Source: Glossina fuscipes
Lineage: Eukaryota; Arthropoda; Insecta; Diptera; Glossinidae
Assembly: GCF_014805625.2 (NCBI RefSeq)
Contig: NW_023998416.1
Span: 15,457,811-15,521,810 of the forward strand
Length of the DNA stretch: 64,000 bases
Reading direction: 5' to 3'
This document shows, piece after piece, positions 1 to 12,780 of this stretch. Both the position numbers and the translations under genes were made by a program. Each line of letters opens with the position of its first letter. Positions within the stretch are counted from its first letter, which is position 1. The notes under the pieces are model-generated. The model was not told the DNA's origin, did no database searches, and saw nothing but the letters and a program-made list of their open reading frames with translations.

Positions 1-2036
1 ATTTTGGCAAAACGTCTTCAGTCGAAGACTTCTCTTTCTCTTTGTCTTTCTCTTTTTTTTTCTTTCTTGCAGTGCTGGCGTAACTTAAGGCTTCTTTGTT
101 GAATTCTAGCGGCATTATTCCTAAGTCGCCGCTGTAACGGTTTTTAACCACCTGCAAGTATTTTTTACCGCTTATTGAAGTTAAGCGTTTGTCTTGTATT
201 ATCAAGACATTGTCAGCTTCTTGTGTAGCTTTGGCAGACCCGAAAATGGAATTGGTGGTTAAATCGCCTTCGTCACGTTCTTTACGGGGATGCATAACTA
301 GAGAAACATGGACGTTGCGTTTGGTAGCCAGAGAGCGAAAAGCAGCTATAATATTGTCCTGCTCCCAAAATTTGTCAACGCGATAAGACATGCCCATCAT
401 GAATTGCAGATTATCAATAATGACGTGGTGAATATCATGTACATAATGAGCGTGTTCAATAGCGTCTAAAACCAGCTTAAGGGGTTGTTGTCCATGAAAC
501 GTCATAAAATATATAGGATGCTTTTCGAATTCGGTGGCCCAATGTTCAAATTCATGCAGCCTTTTTTCCAAAGAGTAGCCGACAAACTGACGTAATAGTG
601 TAACGGCCAAACGAGAATTTCTGATTTCGAAAGAACCCCACAATGTCGAAACACCCTGTAAAGCTAAATCCAAAGAATACTCACTCATAAATGTCGTTTT
701 GCCGCAACCTGTAGGTCCGGTTAAGATAGTCAGTTCTCCTTTACGATGACCTTTTAAAAGTTTATTTAAAGCAGGAAAACGTTTCCACTTGACGCCGTGC
801 ACTTTTTCAATATTTTGCAATTCGCTCAAAATACCGTTCCGAAGACCACTAAAAGTGGTGATGGACGGATGACGTACTGCCGTGGCGCGTTGGAGAATGT
901 GATATACATTGTAGCGTTTGCGTTGAGTTTCAAACGGCGACGGCTCCATATCGGTAGGCCTTATAAGACGACAACGCTTCTCTCCCATTTTGCTGGCAAA
1001 CATCTTACCTTGAAATATGTTTGATAATTTCGACTTAAAAATATTTACTTGTTATAACAGAAATGTGAAAAATGCCTTAATCGCACCTATGTTTAACAAA
1101 ATAGTTATGAGGGCCAAAGGCAAATTCGTTCTCATATCAGAAACTTTATTGTTCTTACCTATGTCCCAACTTGGGGAATCATATTTGAACCATAATATCA
1201 ATTCTTTGAACTGCTCCAAGCCTGGTAGGCATTCCTGAGGAAGTGATTTTAGACCATAAGGTAGACATACAATGGAGTCTACAAGAGAAAAACTAAAAAT
1301 TTTTGATTACAAAACTGCTTTATAATTTATACTACACACGGGTTTCTAATCGTTGAGCTATCAATGCCAAGAAATCCACTGTACGTGACACCACTACAGC
1401 TTTTTCTTTTTGTTTGTCACCTACGCAATGTGTTAGTAAACCAGAGGTATTGTTGTCGCAATGGGATTCTTCATTACCACTGCTTAAGAAAAGCCACTTT
1501 TCGCCTACGTACCGACTACTAGCGTTTTTTAAAGGAAATTGTAAAATATTCATGTTCTTGTCATAAGCAGCTCCTAATAACTCAAAGTCCACCTGTTTTA
1601 AACCAGTGATGTGCAAGCTCTCACATATCTCGCGTGGCACAGGATCTGTACATTTCGTCTTATATTCTTTCTTCTGTTCCTGTTGGTAATCCACAATTTT
1701 CCTTCGTTTCTCATAAGCGCTCTTTACAGCAGCTAGAGGAAGTTTTACATCACAGCTTGGACACATAAAAGCTCCGCTGCGTTTATTTACATATGCCCAC
1801 GCCGTTGAGCCGCTTGTACACATTTCACAAGATATTTGCAAACACGTGTGACCATCTTTAGTTGGTATTCCTTTAGTTTTCAGAAGAGTTTTAAAATCTG
1901 AATAATGGTTCAAATCCTGATCACTTTCATCTATGTCCACAACCACTGATTTTGAAGTAACCGACCTGTATTTTATCCGGAACTGACATTTTTGGCTTTT
2001 TAACCAAAAAGCTGACCGCCAAATCGCTGCACGCAT
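1..2036 (-). CDS. mtDNA-helicase: Mitochondrial replicative DNA helicase Twinkle (partial, 3' end off window)
   Basis: Hexameric 5'-3' helicase that unwinds mtDNA at the replication fork. Exons on the minus strand: 2036-1340, 1278-1159, 1008-1 (introns of 61 and 150 bp, both phase 1). The ATG at 2036 opens an Arg-rich, acid-poor N terminus typical of a mitochondrial presequence. Residues 70-95 hold a CX2C...CX2C set (C70, C73, C92, C95), the primase-type zinc/iron-sulfur domain that insect Twinkles retain and vertebrates have lost (established for Drosophila). Exon 3 carries the Walker A motif GPTGCGKTT (about 700-725), followed by [26 protein letters not shown] and VMHPRKE, all RecA-like DnaB/gp4 helicase motifs. 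The reading frame is still open at base 1 in a Lys/Arg-rich tail, so the stop lies outside. It is divergent from acn, with 766 bp between the two start codons. About 608 codons are visible, close to the full family length. Confidence 0.95.
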
Positions 2037-2802
2037 TGCAAATAAGTAACTTTACATTAAAAAAAAAGCAAGGTAAAGAACAAAACCACAGCGTCCCATT
2101 GAATTACACTTTGACATTTAAAAGCGAAAGCAAGATTTTTGTTGTCTTTTCTTGTTACCGATATTATAATTAAAACATTAAAAATTATATTAAAAAAAAG
2201 GTACATGTACTAATATTACATCGAAGTAAAGTTCGAAAACAAATAATCAGTCGCAGCATGATTCTGGTATTATAAATAATATTAAGTTAGCCTAAACATA
2301 GGCCGCCATAATTTTTTTTTTTATTATCAAATTAAAAAAAACAGTAGCTAAATTTTCTGCTATTTACAGAGCGAACATAACACTCTATGCTAATTTGCAA
2401 AGCCATCGGCAAAAGTCCCCCAAGTCCCCAATTGGTTCCTCTTTTACAGCAACGCTGCAAAAACGACGTTGCCATCTTCATGCGGGCCGGCAAGCGATTT
2501 ATGTGTTAAGTTATAAAAAGTCTTTCTCCATATTGCTCAAAATGTTCGTTTTTCTCTTATGTTTATTTCAACTGGTAATACCATAAAATCAAAACTAATG
2601 AAACATTATGCTGAACGTGCTCTGTGAAAAAATATGGTTCCTCTCGCTTGTAAGCAGTAATTGAATTTTCTAAAAGTTGCTGAAAAATCGTCTGTATCAA
2701 CGCGAACATTTTACAAATTACGTGGAGCAAATATCAAAATTTATTGCAATAGTTGAAGAAAAACATACTGAATTATTGTATTTGGTGAAGTGTATATTAA
2801 AA
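2037..2802. promoter_or_regulatory. Shared divergent upstream region of mtDNA-helicase and acn
   Basis: AT-rich 766-bp interval between two oppositely oriented start codons. It must contain both 5' UTRs and the promoters, so a bidirectional promoter is the simplest inference. I see no clear TATA box at an obvious distance and no DRE (TATCGATA). The frame upstream of the acn ATG stays open from 2677, but that upstream codon is TTG, so it is not used as the start. Confidence 0.5.
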
Positions 2803-5800
2803 ATGCGTAGAAGAAGTGAAAGAAGAAAGTCTACGGATGTGTCTTCACCAGTTCCGACACAACGTCGTGCAGGTAGGCGCCGAAAATCGCCTTCAATATC
2901 GGAAGACGATAAAGTCACAGACGCTGGTACGGACTCGAAATCAGAAAATTCTATTAAGATGGACTTAGACCGCACAACAGATTCCAGCGATGAACGTATT
3001 GAGAATAGGCGTAGACGTAGTTCTCGCAATAGAACTCCTGTAAAAGAGCGTTGTAGTTCTATTAAGCGTACTCGCAATAACCGGGCGCTAAGCCCGGAAG
3101 CAAAAATTAAATCTATACCAGAAGAAGAGAATGGAACTGTAAACACTACAGACAATGATGAAAGCGAAGGGAAAACAGATAATGAAAAAAACAGATATGA
3201 GAATGAACGCATGGATAAAGAAAATATAAAAAAGGAACAAATTTCTAACGTTCCTGTTGATTGTGCAAAGGAAAGTGAAAATACAGCTGAAATTAAAGTG
3301 GAGGCAGAGAATATCGTTAGAACAAATGTCCACGAATCAGCTGAAATAGAAAATAAAAAACATGAAACACCAAATGAACAAAATAAAGAGGATGATAGGG
3401 ATGATCAAGATGAAGTGAAACTACACACACGCGACAACACACCGCAATCGCGAAGTAATAGTCCGCCAGCAAAACAGTCTCCTTTGAAAGAAAAATCGCA
3501 GAAAGATGACGAACCCGAGGAGGGCGAAGTAATTGAAAAGCCAGAAATTGTTGAAATGAATGCTAAAGCGCAAGAGAATCTAAATAAGGCCGATAAAGAA
3601 GAGGATAAAAATGCTAAAAAAGCTAGCCAAGAGTATGAAGGAAGTTCTGCCATTGATAGGGTTAAGGATAAGAGACCATTTTCACGCACATCATCACCCA
3701 ACAAAATGGAGGAGGTAAACCACACTCAAGACGCACTCAAAACTAATGAAACCTCTAATGCAGCAGCTGATACAGGTCGCACCCGCAAACGTCGTTGGAT
3801 TACAAAGAAAGCGGCTGAGAGTAAAGAACCCGTTCTGGCCATTTCCACCGATTCGCTGAAGACCTTGATTGCCGACGTTCATCCAGTGCCGTTGAGCGAC
3901 GTGCAATTAGAGTCTTCATCGGAAGTGGAGGAATTGGTTCATTCAGAACGTGAGGAGGGTGAAAAGTCGCCATCTCCAGAACCGGAACGCCGTCGTGAGG
4001 CCAGCGATAAGGTGGATAAAAGTTCAAAACCTTTAGCCAAAATCCAGAAGAATCAACAGCAATATAACGACAAAGTGACCGCTTTGGTTTCAGGAGCAGG
4101 TGTTGGGCCCGTCTCTGTGCAACGTTCACCTAGTCCAGCCCGTAACCAAACCAGCAGTGTTTTATACATTACCAATTTAGTAAGACCCTTTACGGTACTT
4201 CAGTTAAAAGGTTTATTAGCACGAACTGGGAAAATTGTCGAAGATGGCTTTTGGATTGATCGTATCAAATCTAAATGCTATGTTGAATATGAAACGGAAG
4301 AGTAAGTCAAATTTCGTAAATAATTCATGATTTATTTAAAGCTGTCTTTATTTACGTTTGCAGTGAAGCCATCGAAACGAGACATGCCTTGCATGGCGTG
4401 CGTTGGCCTGTCTCAAATCCAAAATGTTTAAACGTCGATTTTGGTTTGAAACCCGATATGTTAAAAGCAGTTGAATCGACCAAAGAGGATTGTCCAAAAT
4501 TTGGTCAGGATACTAATAAGGATAATCTTATAATGGGCACGGGTTGGAGTAGGGAGCGTCCTGATGAAGAGAAAAAGGTAATTTGTAATAAAATTTAATC
4601 GAAATAATTTTTAACGCAATTGTTGTTGTTAAAGGGCAACCGGCCAGTGCGCGAATGGGATGTTGGTAAAAAAGAGAATCTCGACCGGGAAAAGAATACC
4701 AAGGATGCAGAGAAGCGTCGAGAACGTAGCAGGGAAACTGAAGGCTCAAGATTGCGTGAGACGGAAAGGAATGAGCGTGAGAAAGAACGTAGGCGACGTG
4801 ACCGCGAGCGTGAGCCACGAAGTACAAGTTTAACACCGGGTAAGAAATCAGTTGATCCTTTCCATAAAAAAAGTTATTTATTGTTGTTTTTTTCAAATGG
4901 TAGTGCGCAAACAAAAGAAGAAGGATAACGATCCTCCTTTGAGACTATTAGACGATTTATTTCGCAAAACTAAGGCCACGCCTTGTATTTACTGGTTACC
5001 TTTAACACCAGAACAGGTAAAATTGAATCTTTTTTAGATTTATTAAACCAAAGTTTTTATATGAGCAAAAAGTAAAGAAGTTGATGTCTAAAAATAGTCT
5101 TAAGAGAATTTAGTAAATAAATTTCCCTTGAACTTTTGAAAATGGGCCACTTCTGCTTTACCCTTTATCAAACTCTGGAAGTGCAGTAATCTCCTTCGCC
5201 CATACAGAAAATAAAGCCTCAATACCTTATCAGGCTGAGGGAATTTAAGTCACTCTCCGTTGCTGCAGTGACGAAGTTTGAAACTTGAACGCATTCGTTA
5301 CGGCGGATCAAGTTTTAATATGTGCACAAAAATTTCCAAATGTCTTACCAAAAAATTTGAAAATTAAGAAGCGTAGAAAATGTATGAATATGAAATTGCC
5401 AGAGATGTCTAATTTTAACATTTTTAACTGTTAAAAAGGAATTATTTCTGACAAGGTAAAGCTTCGATGTTACCAAGATCATATTGAGTGAAACTCCGAA
5501 ATATGTCCGCAAGTCTTAGTACTTTCTAAGAGATTTAAAAGCGATGCCTGTCAATTAAATCTTATCTTTGGTTTTTTTCCAAGTCCGAATTCGGAAAATA
5601 ATAACTATCTCACAAATCACTTAACATTTATATATCGTTAATTCTGTTTCTGATTATATTTTTTATCCTGCAGATTGCTGAAAAAGAAGCTTTACGACAG
5701 AAGCGCTTAGAAGAACAAAAGCAACGTCTTAAGCAAAGAGAATTGGAGCGCGAAAAAGAGCGAGAAAAAGAACGGAATCGTCAGAGTGAACGTGAACGGG

Positions 5801-5877
5801 ATCGTGACCGGGACCATCGTCGTAATAGATCAAATGATCGTCGACGATCACGCAGCCGTGATAGACGTCGCTATTAG
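2803..5877 (+). CDS. acn: Acinus (apoptotic chromatin condensation inducer / ASAP-EJC factor)
   Basis: Nuclear RNA-binding protein of the ASAP complex (Acinus, RNPS1, SAP18) attached to the exon junction complex; in flies also tied to autophagy and apoptosis. Exons 2803-4301, 4364-4577, 4635-4839, 4904-5016 and 5674-5877 give 744 aa, near the fly orthologue length as I recall it. ATG 2803 is the first in-frame ATG. Residues 1-440 are low-complexity, acidic and basic, with scattered RS and SP dipeptides. An RRM-like fold starts near residue 452 (VLYITNL ... CYVEYETED, split across intron 1). Exon 4 encodes the RNPS1/SAP18-binding (RSB) motif, [20 protein letters not shown]. The tail is an RE/RD/RS-rich helix ending in RRRY. 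No SAP domain is visible at the N terminus, unlike human Acinus. Introns are 62, 57, 64 and 657 bp. Confidence 0.95.
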
Positions 5878-8800
5878 TGATTTTAGTGGCCTTTGCCCCC
5901 TCATATTAAAATAGAAAAACCTTGTATTAGATTTCTTCTCAATGCAGCATAGAACAGCCTCACGCAATCGTAAAAATTTTTATTCCGTACCAAGGAACAA
6001 AAATTTTCTTAAAGCAAAAATCTAAAATGTGATTGAACGTCATTTAATATGCTCTATCGAGCTTGTTTTCGAAAATGAAAACTTTTCCCTTCATATCGCA
6101 TTAAGTGTCTGATTAACCTTTTAAAAGAAAAAGTGGCTGGAAATGTTTTCATGTGAAGCCGGTTTCCATCTGTTTATTTGTCGTTTGCATAAATATAGTG
6201 TGAACCTTCCAAATTTCTAACTTAAAAACACATTTTCTAAATACTTTTTTTTTCGTTTTTTTCTTTTATTATTAATTTGTCTCTAAACAACTTTTTAGCT
6301 ATTCCGTAAACAAATACTACGACAACAACATTTCCTTAACCGTTCGGCACGTCCTCTCAGAAATGAACATCATGACATCATGCGTAACTGCTTAGCAAAG
6401 AAAGGGCCGGAAACTTGTCTTACAACATCAGCAATGTTTATAAGCAGCACAGCGACACCAAATACAGCAGCAAGTACAGCAGCAGCTTTTACTACTTACT
6501 GTGGATTCAAGCGTACTATTAAAAAAACAGATCTATCTTTTCATGCAGATCTATCTATATAAAAACAAAATCGCATAAAAGCAATGCTGCAGACTAATAT
6601 GTCAAACATGTCTGTAAAATTCTTTCATTCATAACATTTTTTTCAAAATAGTTTTAATATTATCAAAAAGAAAAAAAAAAAAAAGATATTGAAAAGAGTG
6701 TTAGCCAATGATGAAATTTAGGAGAACATATTGCGACGCTTACAATGAACGGAGAATAAATGAACGCAATAAAAAATAATTAATGCAAATGAGTTAATTC
6801 AAATACCATTTCACATCCGAAGAGAAAAGTGTAATAGTGAGGGAGCGTAGTAGTGGTTTAAGGTATTTCCAATGTAAAGAATGAGAAAATTAATAAACCT
6901 TCATTCACATACAGAGAAGTCATCGGAAATCCTTTTATTTATTACATGAGAATCATACTGAGGTGAAGATTGACGACCCATTGACTTAAAAAAAACTCAC
7001 TTTAGATATTATTTTAATTGTTGTAATTCAATGTTGTTAATTCATCAATATAATAACCGGCTGTAACAGTTGCTTCTGCGTTAGCTATCTTCCCAAAGCT
7101 TCCAAGATATGTAAAGGAATGTGTCCAGAATTTGAGCACTTGTGCTATACTTAAAGGACAATGGGGCGGCATAAGACATATAATCGTGAGACGGGGTTGT
7201 GGACAGTTACATTCATGTCATCAATGTCCTGCAATATGTTGTCAATATGACCCCGATGGGTGCAATTTCAGCAATGACTGTGTCGACCCCAACGCTAAAA
7301 AAACCGCCTCATGCAAAAATCCAGTGAATCTAATTTCCTTGGTGGTAGTAGCAAATAATCGAATGAGACCTTGGAGGACTGAAGTGGAGAAGGGTTTCGT
7401 GTGAACAGTGGTTGATCACGAGTTAGTCGGTCATAAGTTCAAGGCGAAAGCTGAAAATTTTCAAGTTATATATTAATAATGTATATTTATATATATATAT
7501 ATATATATATATAATGTATAAAACACTTGAAATTAATTGAACGAACTGTTAATATAGAAGTATGCTCATTGTATAGGAGTTCTATAATATGAGGTAATAA
7601 TATGTCCACAGGAACAAATTGCTCGTAAGCCGTGCAATTCAAGTTAACTGCCAATATGAGCAAAGCATAACATAACTTTGCATTCGGAAATTTCCCATAC
7701 AAAAAGAACAATCGTTATTTTTAAAAGATAAAAATAGGCATAATAATAATAATCCAAGGTATCTAAGGTTGCATTCCGTCCTGTACGTACTATTCCATCG
7801 AAAGATTTTCCGAGTCGTGCTTTAAATAACGTGAAAAATATGAGTGAATACTCACGCACAACCTCTTCATATTCTTCTCATAAAATTAGGGGACTGTGAA
7901 AAGAACCAAATAAATAAATTGATTCATTTCAAGAACATCTTCACATATCTAATTGCGCCTAATCCATTTAATTTAGTTTCTATTTTACTAGCCTTTGATA
8001 GAGCAATTCCAGCCCAACAATGAAATCTGACAGACGATACTGCCAAATCGAGAATGTAGTATATTATGTCTTTAAAAAAATTACGGCTTTTAAAAGTAAA
8101 AATCAGCCAGCAAATAATATATGCTTCAATAAACTTTGTTATATGCTCAACAGATCCCGATAAATCTAAATCCTGCGGCATCAATGATTTAATGTTTTAA
8201 TAACAGTTGTTCCATATCTGACGATATAGATTCCAGTTAATATGAATTGAATTCTGGCAAATTTTTGTGGGCGATATAGATCAAACACTTGCACAGCTCT
8301 TAGCCAGCTAAGGTTTACTTGAGCGGCTTCATGATCTTCCAAATGCCTAAATGTCTAACCATTTTTTTTTTTTTGCGGGTACTTAAATAAGCAATAGGTG
8401 ACCTATAATATAAAAAATTCTGAATTCCTTTAAATTGTTGTCTGACGTTGGGGATACTTTGATGGAATATCACGCACGATAAAAGCATTAGAAGATTTTT
8501 TTTAGTTTCTAAATGACCTGAAAAGAAATTAGTATGAAATCGAAACATTTAATACTGTTGTTGAAGAATAACGCACAGGTTGATATTGAAAATATATTCT
8601 AAATTGAAAACTAAAGGTATATATGCCGATGGAAAAAATTTAGCGAATATGCACTTTATTCAGCCTTAATAATAGGTTAAAAAACACATCACATAAACGT
8701 AAAGGTTGCCCACTTCTTCTGTAGATGCATTCTGCGGCCCAGTTCACATTTTAAGATAAACTATCGTTAATTGAATTCGGTTATGTTGAGACCAGAAGTT

Positions 8801-9970
8801 GATATATACTTGCGAAAATTTATAATAGAGCAACTAAGGTCTACGGCGACATAGCGCCATTTTTAAGCTCTTTACCGCTTGAGATACAAGGGTGCATTAG
8901 CTTTGTGTGGACGTAAGCGACGTACAGGCGGGCTTGAGATAGGATAGATTGATATTATATCAATCGATTCAGAACCACTTTCTCCGAATCGTTTGGGGCT
9001 TGTGTGTCCTTCTTGTTTTCTTGTGTTCGACTCCTCCGAGCAGCAATTTGTGAAATATTTTAATGCAATTTGATACACCGACGTACTGAAAATGACCGGG
9101 TCGGACCAATTCTTCGTTTTCTTTTGAAAAGTCTTTATGTGGATAACTGAATGGTGATGTATGGTATAACGGGCCGGGTCTTGTTATACTTCAATTTATA
9201 CTACTTACTAAAATTTTGATCCATGCATGCCTAAATTCTTTGGAAGTAGGAGACAAGTATCATCAGATGACCAGTGGCAAAATTTAGTATAATGTAGTTC
9301 TTGAGCTGTAGAAGTCCACAATCGCCACAAATATATTTTATTTAAAATATACATTTTTTTTGATAGAAAAAAGGTAATAAAATTTAGTTTTTTTACTTGC
9401 ATTTTATTTGACATATAAAAAAATATTTTTAGTTTAAACATAAATGCAATAAATTCAATAAAGTTCATATTCATACGTATTATAGCTAGGAAGGAAGATA
9501 GTTCAAACAATGTGAAGACAAGATGTTGTTACGTATACAAATATTTATTATTAAACGCGTGATCATCGTTGGTAAGGTTAGGTGTAAGTAAATGGAAGAG
9601 AAGGCAAAAACTAATTTTATGTAATAAAAAATGAATGAAGCACTATAAAATAATAATAACAAAAATAAAAGAAATTAAAAACACGTAAATTTAATATTTC
9701 CTTATTTACAAGGGAGGCAATTCATTTTTTTTTTTTTTTTTTTTTTTTATAGAACAGTATTACCGGTGAATAATAAAGCTAAGTCTCTTTTAATTGCTAT
9801 TAAAACACAAAATAAGAAGATAAAAAATAGAGTAAAGTAAATAGAAGTTCAAATTAAGCAATTATTGAAGAGCAGGTTTTGTTATAGTATTGATTATATG
9901 GAGTATTGAAGAGATGGACATTGCGTATTAGATAGATTGGTAGTAGCTGGAAGGAAATGATTAACAAGTT
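5878..9970. other. Convergent intergenic region between acn and wee
   Basis: Holds the 3' UTRs of acn (plus) and wee (minus). Possible acn poly(A) signals are ATTAAA at 5905 and AATAAA at 6755 and 6768. A (TA)n run lies at about 7487-7513. The stretch 8930-9190 has a decayed dispersed-repeat signature (ATCGATTCAGAA). Short open frames at 6380, 7132 and 8872 lack a good start, domain or splice context. No supported gene was seen. Confidence 0.5.
8930..9190. repeat. Decayed dispersed fly repeat
   Basis: Contains TATCAATCGATTCAGAACC, the reverse of the GATTCTGA-type core found in several other repeat fragments of this window (19.9, 61.8 and 62.7 kb), followed by a segment ending near GGGCCGGGTC. 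Boundaries are uncertain and no coding capacity is seen. Confidence 0.35.
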
Positions 9971-11924
9971 TTAATACTGCAACTTATTGATTATATTTTT
10001 GCGTTTGCTATCTAATTTAGATTTAAGGCAGGACGTAGATTGTGTTTTACGTGTAAGCGAACGCAAGCAGCGTTGTTCCGACATGAGAGGGCTTTGATGA
10101 TTTTTCGCATTTTGTTCCAAAGCTTTGATGGCTTTTCTGGCTTCACGCAATTTACGCAAAAGTATTTCGTTTTTCCCTTTTTCTATAGTCAATTCTTGAC
10201 TAAGTTGGGCTTTGCTCTTAGATTCCAAAGCATTTAGAATTCTGTTAGAAAATTTAAAAGAATGATTTAAATATAAATTTTGCATTTTTCTTCGTTTGCT
10301 GGACTTACGGATGATTAAAAATCGACGTTGAGGAAGGACGTTGTTTCGGATCTGGATGTGTCATGGCCTTAAGGACGTCATTGAATTCTTTACTTAACGA
10401 AGTTATATATGGAATATTACCATCTCTTAAATCATGCCATTCGGGCCCGTTTTTAGCCAGAGTCCCTCCTCCGGCAGCTTCAAACAAAGTTAAACCCAAA
10501 GCAAATATGTCGGCTTTAAATAAATTAGAGAAATCGTCGTCTAGAATTTCTCTAGGCAAGTAACGGCAATCACCCTCCTCTACACATGGCTCTTTTACTG
10601 AAGTAACATGTCCTAAATCGCCAATTTTATAGGTTATTATCCAATCGGTATTGCTTAGCTCTTCATAAATGCCGTCCATCCCTGTTTCATAGCATTCTTT
10701 CGTTAACGGTGGCATTGGCGATTTATGCGCTGAAGGCATTTTTGTAAAAAAGATATTTCCTGATTTTAAATCCATGTGAACTAAATCATTGGAATGTATA
10801 TAACGTAGTCCCTCGGCTACATGTAATAATAATATTTTCAGTTCAGATTCTACCAGCGAACGTTCCTGCAGGAGAGATTGCAAGCTACCGCCATTGCAGT
10901 ACTCATTTTGTATAAGCATATGGTTATCTTCTGCCCAAGCAGAATAATACCGGACAACATTGTCATGTTTTCCTAACACAGCGTGGGCCCATACTTCATT
11001 TAAAGCACGTTTCCTGAGAAGAAACAAGAACATCGTTTAAAAACGAATATTTTTTTCTCTCATTGCCCATACTTACTCAAACGAACTGCCCGCTACCGGT
11101 TTAATACTTTTCTTAATTGCGTAAATGCAGCCATCTAAACGATTAAGACACTGATAGACTTTTCCAAACTGCCCAACTCCTATAACAGCTAATTCTAGGA
11201 ATTCCTTTTTATAACGACTTATATTGGTATCCTGTAGAGCCAATCTTTTAGGAGCCTGATTTATTTCAGGCGTATTTTCACCTTCTGCATCATTCAACAT
11301 ATCGTCATTAGTATTGAGAAATAATTGCAAAGATCGGTTATTGAGATTCTCAATACCTGGCGTGCGGTAACGTTTCTTATTGTGAGCCATCAAACCTATG
11401 AGATAATGTATGTTACCATTCTATATATTAAGTTCTGCAATAAAGACGATAAACTTACTATCTGGTGTAAATGGATTTACATTAGCTGTCTGCGGTTGCA
11501 TGACGTTGTCTAGAGCTCTGTGCAATGGTAACGAGCGTGGCCTCTCTAAGGTTTTCATGAATAGCATTTCTTGCTTTTTCGTAGACTCGGCTGCCGCAAC
11601 TCCAGACAAATGATTTCCTGAAGATTTTTCCAAAATAGTTTTTGGGGTAGCTGGTGTGTCAAAAAGCCGTAATGCTCGTACTTTACGATAAGGCGGTGAT
11701 ATTGAAGACGCTGAGAGTTTTTTGAGTTTCTCATTTTCTTCAAAACTGTAATCCAATTTTACTCGACTTCGCGTAACTCTACCCAATCGTTCGGCACTGT
11801 CCTTATCGTCATCATCTTTATCAGACGACGCAAAGCGTAATTTACGTGGTTGAATTGAGAGCGGAGAAGGTGACTTCATTTCAATGTCTGAAAATGTGCC
11901 GGTAGCTTGTGTGCGAAAGGCCAT
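9971..11924 (-). CDS. wee: Wee1-type mitotic inhibitor kinase
   Basis: Phosphorylates Cdk1 on the inhibitory tyrosine, holding cells before mitosis. Exons on the minus strand are 11924-11459, 11395-11077, 11013-10309 and 10241-9971, encoding 586 aa; the introns are 63, 63 and 67 bp. ATG 11924 is the first in-frame ATG (the frame upstream opens only with GTG). The N-terminal 200 residues are Ser/Pro-rich and regulatory. The kinase domain begins near residue 225 with glycine loop IGVGQFGKVYQC (G228) and ATP lysine K250 (YAIKKS). The catalytic loop is VHMDLKSGN (D343, K345, N348) and the Mg loop is GDLG (D394), the Wee1-specific form of DFG. EGDCRYLPREIL is the activation-segment signature of the family. 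The last exon is a Lys/Arg-rich coiled tail. Similarity to Drosophila Wee is high along the whole length. One oddity is Ser346 where a proline is usual after the catalytic-loop lysine. Confidence 0.96.
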
Positions 11925-12300
11925 TATAAGAAAAAAGTCGAGTAAAATATCCTTTTTTTTCAATTTTTTACACTTCAATTCCACTCATTTAACACAAAAA
12001 TTTTTAAAATAATATGACATAAACCAGCAAATTGTCTAAATAAAGCATGAACATAAACTGAAATTAACACAGTGAAGTTTGTTGTAATTTATCGGAATGC
12101 GAAAACAGAGTTGTATTTGGAAGGGTTGGCGAATTTGCAATCGAATTTAATTCTTTGAAAATTGTCAATATTGCGATTCTAGTTACAAGTAAAGCTCTAC
12201 ACAATTGCGTTATGCGTTAATTGAACATATAGTTTGCGTTCGTTGCTGAAGACGGCGTTTGCTTACTGTTAGAGAGCTAACGCAATCAGGCGTTGGGACT

Positions 12301-12333
12301 TTTACGGGAATTTTTACGGGAGCTTTACGGGAA
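12301..12333. promoter_or_regulatory. Three direct TTTACGGGA repeats upstream of wee
   Basis: TTTACGGGA starts at 12301, 12313 and 12324, so the copies are 12 and 11 bp apart, about one helical turn. They lie about 380-410 bp upstream of the wee start codon. The spacing suggests a clustered protein-binding site, but I recognise no named factor for it. Confidence 0.35.
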
Positions 12334-12714
12334 TTGAAAAATCGTGTGATTTTGCATGTACACATGCAAATAAAGCAAAAAGAGAAAAAGAAGAAGAAAT
12401 GATGATCGTTTCTTTTAAATATTAAAATTTATCTTATATTTGTTTATCTTCCGTGATTTGCAAATTGCTTTTTATATCATGCCTTAGAAACAAATGATAA
12501 AAAACAAACAATGAAGACATTTTTATTTAGGATTGAAATATTCATCAAATTGATTTATTAGAGAGTAAAAATTGCGAATTTCCAAATTATGGATCATTAA
12601 TACACAAAAACATATGCAATGTATATATCTACAAATAACTAATCAATCTACTTTATTACTAATCAATAAACAAGCTTTTTTGCTTTTAGATTAATTTTTG
12701 ACTATTTTTCATGA

Positions 12715-12780
12715 TTTTGACAATACGGTAGTGCGCCTGCCCTTTGTGTTTAAAGCTTGCGAGTTTTTAACCCAAAAAAC
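12715..12780 (+). repeat. tRNA(Trp)-derived SINE or pseudo-tRNA relic
   Basis: The stretch around ACGGTAGTGCGCCTGCC ... AAAGCTTGCGAGTT aligns by eye with the A-box, D-arm and T-arm side of eukaryotic tRNA(Trp). The anticodon arm is lost and the B box (GTTCGAATC) is degraded to GTTTTTAAC. It is followed by about 120 bp of non-tRNA sequence, as in a tRNA-derived SINE body. It cannot be a functional tRNA. Confidence 0.5.

Noticed and set aside
2677..2802. N-terminal extension of Acinus from 2677
   Set aside because: The codon at 2677 is TTG; the first ATG of the frame is 2803, and the extension does not resemble the family.
7132..7404. Cys-rich 90-codon open frame in the acn-wee intergenic region
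   Set aside because: It begins with TTG, no splice or promoter context is visible, and no family is recognised; an overlapping frame at 7209-7330 also reads open, so this looks like chance or a decayed fragment.
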